From Polytrichum commune (Eukaryota > Streptophyta > Polytrichopsida > Polytrichales > Polytrichaceae), in contig OX485804.1 in the NCBI GenBank assembly GCA_950295325.1, forward strand, positions 59,674,533 to 59,738,532: DNA of 64,000 nucleotides, written 5' to 3'. A program made the position numbers and the translations under genes. A model generated the notes under the pieces. The model worked only from the letters and a program-made list of their open reading frames with translations. It was not told where the DNA came from and did no database searches. Positions 34,700 to 47,643 of this stretch are shown piece by piece (the stretch's first letter is position 1; each line of letters begins with the position of its first letter).

Positions 34700-36900
34700 A
34701 CGATATGACATTAAATACAAATTTTGGTCTAGCCTTGTAAATTCTTGTGCTTGATTTGGGTTGTAGTAAGTCAACTTGCAAGTTGGATCCATAATACTCC
34801 TTTGGTGAGATGAATTTATAGAAATGAAAACTCAATTTTATGATTTTACAAGCCAATCTAGCAACATATTTTACCAATTTTATTGGAATTTTTAATTGGA
34901 ATTATGAATTAGGTTTACTACATCTACAACTGAATTAACTTGAACTTTCAACCAATTTTACTACATGTTGTGGATAATTTCATGAATTGGTACACATATT
35001 CACAATTTCACAAAATCAATTTCAAGAATTGTATAACTCTGTTTCACAAAGAATAATACATCATGTAGAAGATTCTCCTAATCGCTCCCCACAACTAGCT
35101 GTACCAAAATTTTGATTGATCTCCATTATCCAACCTTGGACCATATTTGTAGTGATTGCTCGTACATCATCATTATTGTGATCGTTCAAACTAGCACTGC
35201 TTGCTTTTGTCTTCAAAGGTATTGTAATGAAAGACAAAAAAAGAAATTGATGTCAAGGCTAGAGGCTTCCATGTAAGTACAGAACAAAGAGGAGCCAATG
35301 AACAATGAGAAGGCAAAAAAAATGCAAAACAAGGAGGCGAGAAGTTGAGAATACGAAACTGCAGAGTGCGAAAAGATTTACGTAATTGGTTTGGAAGATT
35401 TAAGAAGTTGCTAGAGGAAAGGTGCATAATCACGAAATTGAGGTGTGCCACATGTCAAATTGGTTTAGAAGGTTCATGAACTAATGTAGAAGGTTCAAGA
35501 AACTAGTAGAGTACTTTGGTAACATTAGTTGGAAGGTTCATGAACTGCCTTGGAACCTTCATGAAATTGAGTTTGCACCTTGGTGGGTGGACTCTTCCTA
35601 CCATGTACAAACTAACATGAGTGTAAGAAGGGGAATTCTTTGAGGCATGAGCATACATGGTATACACAAGGAAGATGTATTATTTGTCTTTAGTTTGTAC
35701 ATTTGGAAAGGCTATTAAGAAATCTGAAGTAAAGGTATATGTACAAAAAGGGGTCCCTAAGGTTTAGGGAAAAATTAACAATATATGTGTTATTTCAAAT
35801 CATTTAATGTCATCCATTGTTGTCATGTGGTACTAGTCATCAATGATTACCTTGTTTATTCTTGTTAGGGTTTGCATTTGGGTTCTAGGTTTTTACAATC
35901 GTGAGATCTACTCTCTAGATTATGGTTAACTCATTTTGCTCTTGTTTTCATTTGTTTGATGCAATTGATGCACTACATGTTATAGATATAACAAAAGGTT
36001 CAATGTCTTTCTCACTGAAAAATATTTGTAACAAAGGCCTATATAATGCATGATTTTATATTTTGTATATGTAGTTGAGGCATTTATCACATTAAACCAA
36101 AAAAATTAGTATAAATACATGAGTCCATTTTCTAACATACTGTTAGTTTATATACATTTTTTTTCCCTCTATAAACTTCTCGTATATAGGGGGGTATACT
36201 GTCATAGTGACCCATGTACATCATTTAGGTTTTAAATAAAGAGTCCACCCCCTAGGGTTTGTAGTTATGTGAGGTCATCTTACAAAAGGAATAAGTTAGT
36301 CATGGCAATTGATTGAGATGCTATAAGGCAAGGCTCATGAGCATTCTAACCTCTTTCGGACTACACATTCAAAAGAAAATGGGTCCCATTTTGTAGGAGG
36401 GTGGATCAAGCATACCTTTATAAAAGGTTGAGTGTAAATTTCAATTGAAAGGCCGAACATGATACATAATCTAGATGTCAATAACCTCCTCCCACAACCA
36501 AGGTCCGCTTTCCCTCAATTGTGGGGTGTCAATTGAGCTTGTTGCCCAACCTCTTCTAGACCTAATAGAGTTTAATGTGGCCACATTAATAACCCTTGGG
36601 ATTGTTTCATACTCCTTAAACCATGGTCAACATGGACCGACCATATCCATTCCGGGGGCAAACAAAGGATGAGATCTTCTCCTAGCACGTAGCTTAGGGT
36701 TACATAAGTTAAGGTCCGTGCCACCCGGCGCCTGACCTACACTTGCAACACCATTTCGATGATGCGCATTCCCTAGCTCACAAAATATCTCCAAATTAAG
36801 TTACTCGTTTTTGGGTCGGCTCATTGTAGTAGTACGTTGCCAAGTAACATTATCAATCTACTAGGCACATTATAATGATCTAGGCTTGGGTTTCGTGATG
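34700..36900. other. AT-rich intergenic DNA
   Basis: No gene supported. Around 35450-35570 the phrase GAAGGTTCATGAACT-like recurs four times over about 100 bp, a small degenerate tandem repeat. Confidence 0.45.
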
Positions 36901-36923
36901 GCCACTATAATGGGTGAGGGTAA

Positions 36924-37145
36924 CTCCCTTGTAGAGATATGAACTTCGTGCGGTAACTGGGTATTTTCAAGGGGTTGTGAGGTTTCAAGCAATGCGCATA
37001 TTCATGGGATATTCCAAATTGCATGGTGGATATTCTTGGAACATATCAAATGTGTTTTCAAAATGGATTTCTGATTTTTTTTGGAAACATTAAATATAGT
37101 TTTTGACTCATTAAATTGGACCCTATCTTTTATCACACCCCATTT
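36924..37145 (+). repeat. Dispersed repeat, copy 2 of 2
   Basis: Second copy of 30825-31050; it ends just before the inverted-repeat element at 37162. Confidence 0.65.
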
Positions 37146-37161
37146 TCTGGTAGAATGTTGT

Positions 37162-37838
37162 AGACCTTGGACAACTGCCAAAATAACTATAGTTAACTAG
37201 ATTTTTTTCAATACATTTTAGGGAACAACTATAGCTAACTAGAAAAATTTAAGACCAAATTCAAGAACAACTATAGTTGACTAGAAGAATTTCAAACAAT
37301 TTTAACTTGAAAGTCCCAAAATTTGTAAGGAGCTAGCTGGCGATTTTTTTCAATTATCTCAAAAAATTAAATATATTATATTATAACAACGTTTTTGAGA
37401 GACCTTATGTAAGAATCAATGCTTGTCACCCATGTCGGCTCATCCCAAGAAGGAATAGAACCCACCATTCCTTGTGGCAGTTGAACCCATTATACTCTAA
37501 GTTACTTATAGATAACAAGGTCATGCTCATTGGGTGTTGATTGAGTCCGAGTCACAGACGGAATCAGGTCCCAAGATATGAATAAAAGAAATGGAATTAT
37601 GAATAAAAGAAAAGGGGAAAAAGATTGATGCTCTGATATGTCCTCGTATTGTATTGTAGTTTGCGCTCAACTTTAGTTAACTAGATAACACTATAGTTAA
37701 CTAGATTTTTTGACAGACGAAAATTAAAACAACCATAGTTAACTACAGTTTTTGGCAAGTCAAATCGCAAACAACTATAATTATGAAAGGCAACTAGTTA
37801 ACTAGTAGTTGAATTAGTTGGTTAGTTGTCCAAGGTCT
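37162..37838. mobile_element. 677-bp foldback-like element, 15-bp TIRs
   Basis: Ends are perfect inverted repeats: AGACCTTGGACAACT (37162-37176) and AGTTGTCCAAGGTCT (37824-37838). Both flanks inside contain TAGTTAACTA and AACTATAGTT motifs. No coding frame. The right end is repeated in inverted orientation at 3970. A GAATGT is present just outside both ends and may be part of a target duplication. Superfamily not assignable. Confidence 0.6.
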
Positions 37839-37849
37839 GGAATGTGGGT

Positions 37850-40800
37850 ACACCCCCCTTGGTAAAGCACCCAAAAAAAATAAACACTGCCCCCTTCTAG
37901 GTTTGTGGCATAATGATTTAGGGTCTTTAATTATAGTTTGGAAGTCAAATAAATCTTTAAGAGAAAAAAACTCCAAGCTATAAGGATTTCCCCAGAGGTT
38001 CTCGATGTCTCAACTTCCATGGCCACTACAAATTTGTGGCCTATAATCTACAAATATACATACACCTTGTGCATACGGAATTAAAAGCTAGTGATAGGTG
38101 GTACACCCTATGATATAAAAAATTGTTGTTACATAAATACTTTGCAAGTGTTGCATGAACTATATTAGAAATTTTCCCATAGGGTACTTGTCTCTCACAT
38201 CTTGAGCTCAAACTCAAGCTTGTGAGTTTATCGGGTCAAGGTAAAAGAATTGAGCCGATATATGTGCCTAAAATGGTGGAACTTTGTCTCAAGATCGGTC
38301 CCCGCTTTTCTTGGATTGATTTGTGAGTTCAACCCCAAACTTGTACTTGTAGATTTTTCAAGTCCGACACTCAAGCTATCTTCTGTGTGGTTGGCTCTTC
38401 AATCCGGAAGGAATTGAACATCACTGAAAGATATACTTGGCGAGATGTAATAATAGGATTTATCTTCATTATATATATTCATGTTTTAAGAGTTGAATGC
38501 AGCAGATTCTTGACTATGCTCTTACTACTCATTTTATAGTCTTGTCCACCATGTGCGTACATAGAATCGACATGGATGACCTCAAAGCGGAGATTCCTGT
38601 ATAGAAAAGCCGCAAATGTTATTGGGATAGTCCATGGTGGGTTTCTCAAGTTGTGAATTGTCTCCATCGTGGGGATGGCCCGCGCCGCAATGTCGGAATT
38701 CGCGCGTACAAACAACGCTTGCACGAGCACACACACACACCAAGTCTACCTAATCTAGGTTAAGACCTCAAATCCCCGAAGCGGTAATATATTAGACATG
38801 TAGTAGTTATAAATGTATCACACCTTATGATTATTAATGGGTTTAACATTATTGTGAACTTGAAGATAATCATGTCAATGTGAAGGGTTGAGCATGTTGA
38901 GATCATTAGTATCAAAATTATTAAAAGTGCATACAAATTGGATGCATCACCATGACTACCCAACAATGATTGGATCACCACCCATTGAGCGCCCGCTAAG
39001 CTGTAAAAGCCATGTAATTTGCAGGCTCCTCATCCAATTTTTGGACAAAGTTTCATCTTGTTGAACTAATTATATATATATATATATATAATTATATATA
39101 GATGGATATGAAGATATATTGCTAATATAGGCCAATATATAATGATTTGTTTTTATTTACGTATGTGCCATATACATTGAGAAGCCCATCAATGTGGTTA
39201 TAGCTTCTTGCATGTTAGTTACCTATTAAAGAATCATAGCCAAGAATTTTGTTAAAGTCTTTGTGATATATGTAAATGTATAATACCTTATTATAAATGC
39301 ATAATCATCTTTAGAATGGCCTTATTATCCAAGGATGCTTGCAACCAAGGTATGTGGACCTTATTTAAGTGTCTTCTCTTAATTGACAACAATATTTTGA
39401 TGGGATATGGCAAGGCTTGTAGTTAAGAATGGACTCCAAAAAATATCATTGGGACATTTGTTACAATGAGTTGGACAATGTGCTCAAAAGACATGAACCA
39501 TACTAGGCTCAATTGACACCACAATTGAGAGGGCCTTTGTAAACACGTAATGAGAGATTTTTAATTTTTTAATTTTTTAATTTTTTTTATCAATCACTTT
39601 GACCTCTCATATCTTCTACACCTCAACTCCAATTATAAATCCTAAAAATGACGGTCTGCATGTTGATCGCAATTGGTAACCGACCGGATGAGACAATTCC
39701 CAATTCAATCCAACGGTCCAGAATTGTGTATGTGGAGTTGGAAGAGCCCCAATAGTCCACATACATTATTAATATAGGAGTTGCCGCCCCGGGCTCAAAT
39801 CCCACTACCTAGCTAGCGTTTGGATCATCAGCCTCACCATCTCCATCGATTGGATGCGTGACCAGTGGCCGAATTAGCTCGGTGTCCAGATCACCATCCA
39901 CTCAGTCGTGTGAGTCATCATTCGAATTAGCTCCTCCTCAGATCATTCTGATGATGTTGGCCACCTCATCCTCAGAATGACATCAGGACTAGGCAAATCT
40001 ATCCAACCTACCTACAATGAATTCCCTTCACTCTGATCGGAACTGATCTGCAGCGTGACATTGAATCTAGCAATTTCAACTTCAACTCAGCAACACACGC
40101 ACTGGAATTCGAATCTGTCGTCTTCCAAGAATCCAAAGCGCTCACATGATCCTAGTAAATTAGTTCAGTGTGCATGGTTGGTTATATTACTGAATTAGCT
40201 TGACCATGTAATGTTTGAGTGCATAGCCGTTTGGCTTTGAATTCCCAGACTTTTAAATCAATTTCGTTTCATAGCATCATGACAGCTGCTCATGTCATGG
40301 CTCCTGCAGGTGACCTTCTGTGAGACTGCAATTCCTTTGACTTTTAAAAGTACCTGTAGGCTATGAGGCTAGTAGCTAGGGGCCTTGACTGCTTGCCGAC
40401 ATACATTGTTTGAGTTTTTACATGACACGTCAAAAACCTCCAGAGGTTCCGCCCACATGTGGCGCAAGGCTTGCAGAAAGGACAATTGCTTAATGGCGAG
40501 CCTCATAGGCACATGACATGGTAATACATCCTCCTTTATTATTATTATTATTAACTTATTTATCCCCCCCCCCTTCTTTCTTTGTAACCAGCTAATCACA
40601 CTCCGTGTTCAAACTTCAAGGCCTCATGCATCACGATCGATTGACCCATCGTGCAGCTTCGAGCAGGAGACGAAATTTGCTGTCAGTGGATCTCTGTAGC
40701 AGGTTGAATGGTTCGAGGAAGAAGAAATGTCAAGACTGGCCTGTATCTCTCCTCTCATCTCATCTCGGCTGAAAAAACGATGTTTGTTGATGAATTGAAT

Positions 40801-40850
40801 CAATTAATTAAGGTTGGTCCAACACAGGGGAGGTTAGGATAGGTGAGGTT
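37850..40850. other. Intergenic DNA with simple repeats
   Basis: Contains (AT)n at about 39068-39095, AT-rich (TTTTTTAA)n at about 39557-39592, a CA run near 38730 and a poly-C near 40565. A B box-like GGCTCAAATCC occurs at about 39790. No gene supported. Confidence 0.45.
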
Positions 40851-40863
40851 AGATTAGGGTCAT

Positions 40864-40871
40864 TATATATA
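40864..40871 (+). promoter_or_regulatory. Candidate TATA box
   Basis: TATATATA about 190 bp before the ATG at 41063, at a plausible place for a promoter of the small gene below. Confidence 0.3.
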
Positions 40872-41062
40872 CATGCTCAGGGCATGAACCCAATAACATT
40901 ATCAACATCCTTATCAGTACTCCAGCCAAGTATCGGCCTCCATATCGCTGCCAAGTAGTAGCTAGCTGAGCACCCAATCTGAGCCTGGAATACTATCATC
41001 AACATCTGCATCATCGTGAGTTTGAATTGTGTTTTTTGGGCAATTAAGTTAGAAGCATCGTC

Positions 41063-41311
41063 ATGGCCGAGTTCCTTGTGCTGATGCTTTCGGGAGGGCT
41101 ATTTCGGACTGCGAGTTGCAACAACCATCCAAACCAGCCACCGGCCAGCAACCGGCCAGCTCCATCGCCGCAAGTGGTTCGTCACCCGACCCCACACCCT
41201 TACCCTCCGCCACCCCATGACTACAACGGCTACCCCAACTTCAGTGCTACAAAATATTCAAGAATTTTGCCCTGCACATGTGACACACAACTTTCTTCCA
41301 TGACCGTTTAA
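41063..41311 (+). CDS. Candidate small Pro-rich secreted peptide
   Basis: An 82-codon frame with an ATG. It starts MAEFLVLMLSGGLFRTASC, a weak signal-peptide-like stretch ending in Ala-Ser-Cys, then a Pro/Asn/His-rich part (NQPPASNRPAPSP, HPYPPPPHDYNGYP) and a tail with two Cys (CTC). A TATA box lies upstream, and a strong donor (GTGAGT) lies 18 nt after the stop at 41330. A good acceptor (GTTGCTGCAG) precedes about 42449, so a downstream untranslated or alternative exon is possible. GC content is higher than in its surroundings. No family recognised; it could be a chance frame. Confidence 0.35.
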   Translation: MAEFLVLMLSGGLFRTASCNNHPNQPPASNRPAPSPQVVRHPTPHPYPPPPHDYNGYPNFSATKYSRILPCTCDTQLSSMTV

Positions 41312-41499
41312 ATCCACTGTCTCCAAATGGTGAGTACTTTTCACACCTCTTGATCATCATCATTGTCGTCTCCACTCGCGCTTTCCTTCAGTCTTCTTCC
41401 GCTTCCGACATGCATTGTGGGAATCCTAGGCAATCTCGACTTCCAAGTGAATTTTGTTGCGCCCACAAAGTGTTAGAAGATTTGGGGAGAGAAAGAGAG

Positions 41500-41502
<3 letters not shown>

Positions 41503-41542
<40 letters not shown>
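41503..41542. repeat. (GA)20 microsatellite
   Basis: Perfect GA run, in the intron proposed for the 41063 gene if that gene is real. Confidence 0.95.
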
Positions 41543-41545
<3 letters not shown>

Positions 41546-42448
41546 GCGAGATTGAAAGGCTCTCCACCCAACTTTGGGATAGGAAGTCACATGAGTTCAT
41601 GATGATCTTCTTCTCACCCGTGAGCCTCTTTTATTCATATGTAGGTTTACCGTTGATGTCTAAATCACCAACACCTGGTCGTTCATCTACTCAAGAGCTG
41701 AAGTTCATCATGTAGAATGCGTAAAGCGATTAGAGACCTAACTTTAGTGATTGAGCTCGTTTGGACTGTTCGAATTTCCAACACAAAGTGCATCAGAATT
41801 CATGAAGTTGATCTGAGAATTCAAAATTTTTAGACAAATGGGATGCAGTACAATTGAATGTCTAGCTAGAGTCGATTGACTTCACTCTGCCTTGAAGTTT
41901 AACCACTGACAGTTTGCCCTACTTGCATCTTGACCTCAGGGATGTGGAGAAACATCATGTAGTATTGTGTGATTCTCCGGTTTTCAAGTTACATGAGTTT
42001 TATTAAGTAGCATCAGGTAGCATCTGTCTTATTCACAAATAAGATACTATGTATGCGTCTTGGGTTAGTTAAATGTTCGACCAGGTGGTGTAATCCTTGC
42101 GACATCCACTACGTACTGGCACCATTTTGAGCTGACTTTTTGTCACTACCATTTTGGGGCTGACATTTTCCATAAATACATACAACTCTGGCAGCTTCCG
42201 GACGACGTATCAATTAGTAGGTTTCAAATTGAAAACTTGGGTCTGAAAAATCTGGGCTTTCATGCTCTGGTCTGTTAACAGGGAGTCATGTGGATCAAAA
42301 TTTGGAATTTTTAATTAGGGTTTTAGGTTGTTGTCCTCCGCTGTCTTTTCTGACCATCAATCTGAATACCTCACAGTACATGAAGGAGAAAAACTGGGGT
42401 TTTGGGGCTCCAAACATTTACATGTGTAATCCTTGTTGTTGCTGCAGA

Positions 42449-42909
42449 TCCAGCAAATGCGGGTGTGGAGTGAAAAGGAAGAAAAATTCCAGTACCAAAC
42501 AGGACCCCAAAGGCTTGACACCATCCACCTTGTAGTCGAGGTTTATATGAGTGGAATACCAAGTCATTTTATACAGTCAAAGAAGACTCTAGTTTTGCCA
42601 GCATTAATTAGCCTTGAAGACAGTCCACACTGTAGAATTGTTTGCCTTCATTGTGCATCACTGTATATTGAATTTTCAATCTTGAAGACTGAGCTGAGAA
42701 CCGGCAAAAGCTTTACTGAGACAGCCTCAAATCTGCTATATAGTCCACCAAACTGTGTAATTGTTCTTGTTCTCACCCTTGCATCTTCTAATAAGTTGAC
42801 TGTGTTTCAAATTCCGTTTCAATCCAACAATCCTGCACGCTACATATGGTTAGTAAACTTGTCAACACAGTTGTTTGAATCTACTTTCCACAGGATATGG
42901 GAAGTTTAG
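42449..42909 (+). other. Possible downstream exon, unknown
   Basis: After an acceptor-like GTTGCTGCAG, one frame stays open for about 150 codons (begins IQQMRVWSEKEEKFQYQTGP) to TAG at about 42907, and another reads SSKCGCGVKRKKNSSTKQ to TAG at about 42533. Neither shows a known domain. It is listed because of its splice site and length only. Confidence 0.2.
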
Positions 42910-45900
42910 GCTCCACGTGCAGTTAAAGCTGGATAATTAAGTCACTGACTCATAGCACATTCCTAGCTAATTTGAATCTATTGCTTTCACAACATAAAGT
43001 TATGCACAATTCGATACAAAGGGTACCAGTAAAGCACATTGAGAACTATGTTAATTCTACACCTTTAGATGAGGATTCACCTCAGAGTAATGTACTTCCA
43101 TTAGAACTGGTCACTGGTCACTGGCCACATGACGTAAGCTGTACTTTAAGCGACAACCTCCATACACTTTGTGTAGCCTAGGGGACTAACCAAGGAAGAA
43201 AAAATCTGGAAATTGTAGGGTAGATTAGCAAAGGTGTGTTGAGTGTGTGTTGAATCTATGGATATCAACAAAGGTGAATGTCACTATGGACCTTTAAGCA
43301 CTACATAGGGTTCCATTAATGTTGGAATGCTAGACTTGTGGGAATGGCCACAAAATCAACCTTGTAATGCGTGAGTGGTTTGTATTGAAGTTTTAATGAG
43401 GGGTTTGTTCACATTTTGTTGAACACTTCTTACACCGACTCGTGAGCGAATTGATCCTAGATTAGCCGATGTGATTGACCAAAGTTGGTGCTCTTTTAAC
43501 ACCCTTCATTCACAACCACTATTTTGACCAAATTAGTAGCATTTGTGCTCAATGCCACGTATGACTGGTGATTTAAAAATTTTGTTGCTTAGTGTTTCGT
43601 TGCACTCACTTCTTGATGGCTTAAGGATGAAAAATGGGTGTCACTATTAGGTTGGTGATGCTTTAAGGATTGCTTACCTTAGTAACACTTTCCGTGCCCC
43701 CTTGATACACCCACCTTCTTCACATGAGTTGAACTTGGGGAGCAAGCACGGTTAAGTATACGGAAACGTGCTCTGGTATACTAAAACCATAATTATTTTG
43801 GTCAAACGCCTCAAAGTAGTAGCAAAGTGTTGTTTAGATTGAAACATTTTTCATCTATTTGAAATTTGTTAGTATATTGTTGTGTTAGATACTCAAATAT
43901 CAAGACAAAACTTATCATTAAAAGCATTGCTCAAAAGGTAATGGCTGAATCTAGTTTTGAAAGTAGATTTTTTTCATATTCCTTGAATTCATTACGAAAC
44001 TAAACTTGAGGGCACCATTACAAAGTTTTATAGGAAAAAAATTGTTTATTTTATTTTATTGTATACAAAACAAATTCTGGACAATTACGTGTTCAATATA
44101 CCTACTTGTACACTAGCACCGTCTTCAAAATTATGTAGAATCTTCTTGAAAAATTTTCCGTGAACATAAATTACTTAGCTTTGTAGATCAATGTGTTTCT
44201 CAAATGTCTATGATTTTTTTCTTCACAAAATCCAAAGTTGGTATATAGTTTTGAATCACTTTCACTTAAACCTATGTAGGGTAATGATGTTGTGTACTTG
44301 ATGGTGCTTGCACCCCTTGTAAGTCTTTCATTCGCACAATATTTTCAATGCAAGAGAAATAATGTAACCTATAACATGGACATTTGATGTTAATGATTAT
44401 TGTGGGTTGGCTAATACTACTATGCGCCCATCTAATTATCCCCAATATGTTTACATAATAAGTTCAATATTGTGACCCACATTTATTAGCAACAATATAA
44501 ATATTATTGTACATTGTAGTTCTATAAGCCATTTTGGCTTCATACATGTTGGATATCTTAATCAAATCCCTTTCATATCCAAGGCTTGTGGCAAAGCATC
44601 CAGCTCAAGCCCTAGAAAAAACTGCTCAAATACAAAAAAAATCACGTTGCTCAAGGTCTACTTATTAAGTAGGTATGACACACCCCTAGCGTTAGTAGTG
44701 CCCATGAGATGGAATGTTGGCCCAACTCCCAAGAGGTGTTCTTGCTTAGAGCATTGTGCCACAAATGAATGGCCCAATAATGCGTGCCCATGAGACCCTT
44801 CACACCTTGTGTCGATCTCCCTCCATCGCCATTCTCACGCACCCAGCAACCATGCCACACGTCGCCACTACAACCCTTTGGCAACAAATCACATTTCAAG
44901 CACTCATGTGAGCTAAATCATAATCAACTTTTGAAACACACCACACTAATGGATTATGCCACTTTGAAGGGTTTTGCCACCTCAACTTCCATCCCATCAT
45001 ACCCCCTCCCCCCCACATGCATACCCCATGACCATCGCCACCAAGATTCAAACTTGGCATGCATGCTTAAAGGTTTTTGGACATCATCCCTCTGAGATGC
45101 ATGAGGCCATGTGACACTAGAGGTGGGCGATCATCAACAATTGGCATCTGAGTCATCAATTCTAGGATTGTGGGCAACAATTTGTACTCCACACCTTTGG
45201 CAACCGCATGGAACGCTAAAACGTGGTGATTTGAAATACACATTCAAAGCCTTACCTGCATCTTAATTTTCGGTGGGTGCAACAATACACTTGAGTGTTC
45301 TTTGGTTCATGTATGTTGTGTTCTTTGGACAATGCCAAGGCCACATGTAATCAATCTCCCTTCCTTTAGGGATGCACACAATTGTCCTTCATGAATGCCC
45401 CAATCTCATGCATGTAGGGCCATGGTCGCCTTTGCACAAAACCATTCCGGCACTCTTAGGTTTTCCTAATAGCACTTGGTCATTCAATTCAAGTATTTTT
45501 TTCCTCATGTGCAATGCTCACAATTCCCACTGCACATGCATTTTGTCTTTCATATTATGGCAATGATCATAATTGGGTGCAACTTACATGTTCAAACCTT
45601 TGCATCCTCCACATGCATGACTAGGAAAAAGGTGGTCAACGCAAGCCCTGCCATTGAATTCATAGAATGGGGCTGCCACATATAATTATGTAGATGATAT
45701 TTGTGGAAGCCCTTGTTCTACATAACCCACCATGTATAAGGCGTGTGAACTTATGAAGAATTTTGCCCTTGTTGACAACTATGTCATCCTCAAAACTTGA
45801 GTTTATTCTTCAACTACTGCCATGGACAATGCACGCTCAAAGGTGACAACTCTAAAGATATGCCCCTTCCACCACAATGACCTACTCTAGGTATGTGAGT

Positions 45901-45922
45901 TGTAATGAACCCCCAACTGCAT

Positions 45923-45962
<40 letters not shown>

Positions 45963-47640
45963 ACAAACTACATACATACCTTGGGTCCATGTAAGACACT
46001 TCATCCTTAAACAAAAAGGATGAGGAATTGTGGAGACCATGGTTTTGTAGCACGTGTGAATATTCTACACACCTTGAAGGAGCCCCATGATCAACAAGTT
46101 TTGCAAATGGCACATGTAACAAATCAACCACTTACACATGTCAATTCCAAACTTTGTGCACGATCTCATCCATCCATTGGTTTTATGTCCCCTTCTATGT
46201 TAATATCCCTATTTATGTTAATCCTTTCACTATTCCATTGTGCACATATATCATTGCTAAGCATAGGCCGCAAGACAAGTCCTATATTGTGCAAGGCGTC
46301 ACCCCTGCCATGCTAAAGCCAAAGCCACTTTAAGACAAGAAAGGGAAGTATGTGCCCACAATGAAGGCCACAAGGGCCCCAAGAATGGTGTAGTAAAGAA
46401 GAGAGAGCCCAAGAGAATAGAATGCCAAAGTAAATTTATAGTGGAAAGGTTGTACCCAAATCCTAACAATGATGAATCAACTTTCCCACAACCAAAACTT
46501 GTGAACCAGTCTAGGGAAGATCAAACGCTATATACTTTTGTATACCACATGCAATCGAAGGTTAATTAAAGATGGGCTATTTATCTTCTTCTTTTCTTGA
46601 ATCATTGGCACCCTATTAGTAGATAAAATGGTACTTTGAGGTATTTTTCAAGACCCTATAGGTAAATGTAATTTACTCCACAAATTTATTTCAAGGGATT
46701 GTTAAATCGACTACACATTGGTTAAAACGACCAAAGTCGATATGTAAGGTGTCGACTAGGCTAGGACTTGTCATCCAAGTTGGCCAAGTTTATTTATTCT
46801 AACACAAAGTTGATACCTTGCTCCTCTTCATGTGTGCGATGAAGAATCAATGACAGGTCATGTAGTTGCGCAATGCATCTCTATGGTCCTTTTAACAAAC
46901 TCTGTGGTTGATTTAATAATTTCCTCATTTTATAGACTCTATTTTGTTCATTAAATATACCAAATATCAAAATATTGGAATTGTGACATAAATTGATATT
47001 AATTTATAACAAAGCAACAACGATGTCTTAATGGTACATGAAAATGAAATTGAAGGGTACATGGTTGCAATGATATCTTGAAACAATTCAACACCATCGT
47101 AAAGCTCTCAATGACCACCCCAAGCTTGCCAACATCTAAACTTGATAACTTTTAGTCAATTGAGGCAACTTCTCATCTAATCCAAAGACATTCTTTGAAC
47201 CTCACATAGATTTTTTGCTCCTCCAAATATAACAAACCCTACCTAATAAATATAATTTAAATACTACCTATAATTTTCACCTACCCTAATTTAGATATAA
47301 TGTGGTATCAGTCATTTCATCCAAGCTATATTATTTCCAAAAATTAGTATTTTTCTTTTCTTTTCTAGAGTTAAAAGTACCCTAAATTGTTTCTCACATG
47401 GTATAATAAACTTACAACAATGATCTCCCCGTGGAACTGGTCTCACATTATAGTGCAAAGGGCCACCAAAGTGAGGCAACAATCAACATTTGCTACACAC
47501 TTGTCCACTGAAACCTGGGGAAAAAAACTCTAAATTGGTGGTCAAGCATCGGCAAACACTCAAACTGTGGATGAAAAAGGGGGGGGGGGTTGGTGAACTT
47601 ATCAAGGATTTATTTGTCTTTGAGCAAGATGTCCAAATCC
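42910..47640. other. AT-rich intergenic DNA
   Basis: No supported gene. Holds a (GA)n tract at 45924-45961 and many short frames without domains. Confidence 0.5.
45924..45961. repeat. (GA)18-19 microsatellite
   Basis: Perfect GA run. Confidence 0.95.
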
Positions 47641-47643
47641 TTA

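Noticed and set aside
41388-41600. Ser-Leu repeat protein
   Set aside because: It is a translation of the (GA)n microsatellite.
45684-45700. YVDDI, like a reverse transcriptase active site
   Set aside because: Only five residues match; flanking sequence has stops and no other reverse transcriptase motif.
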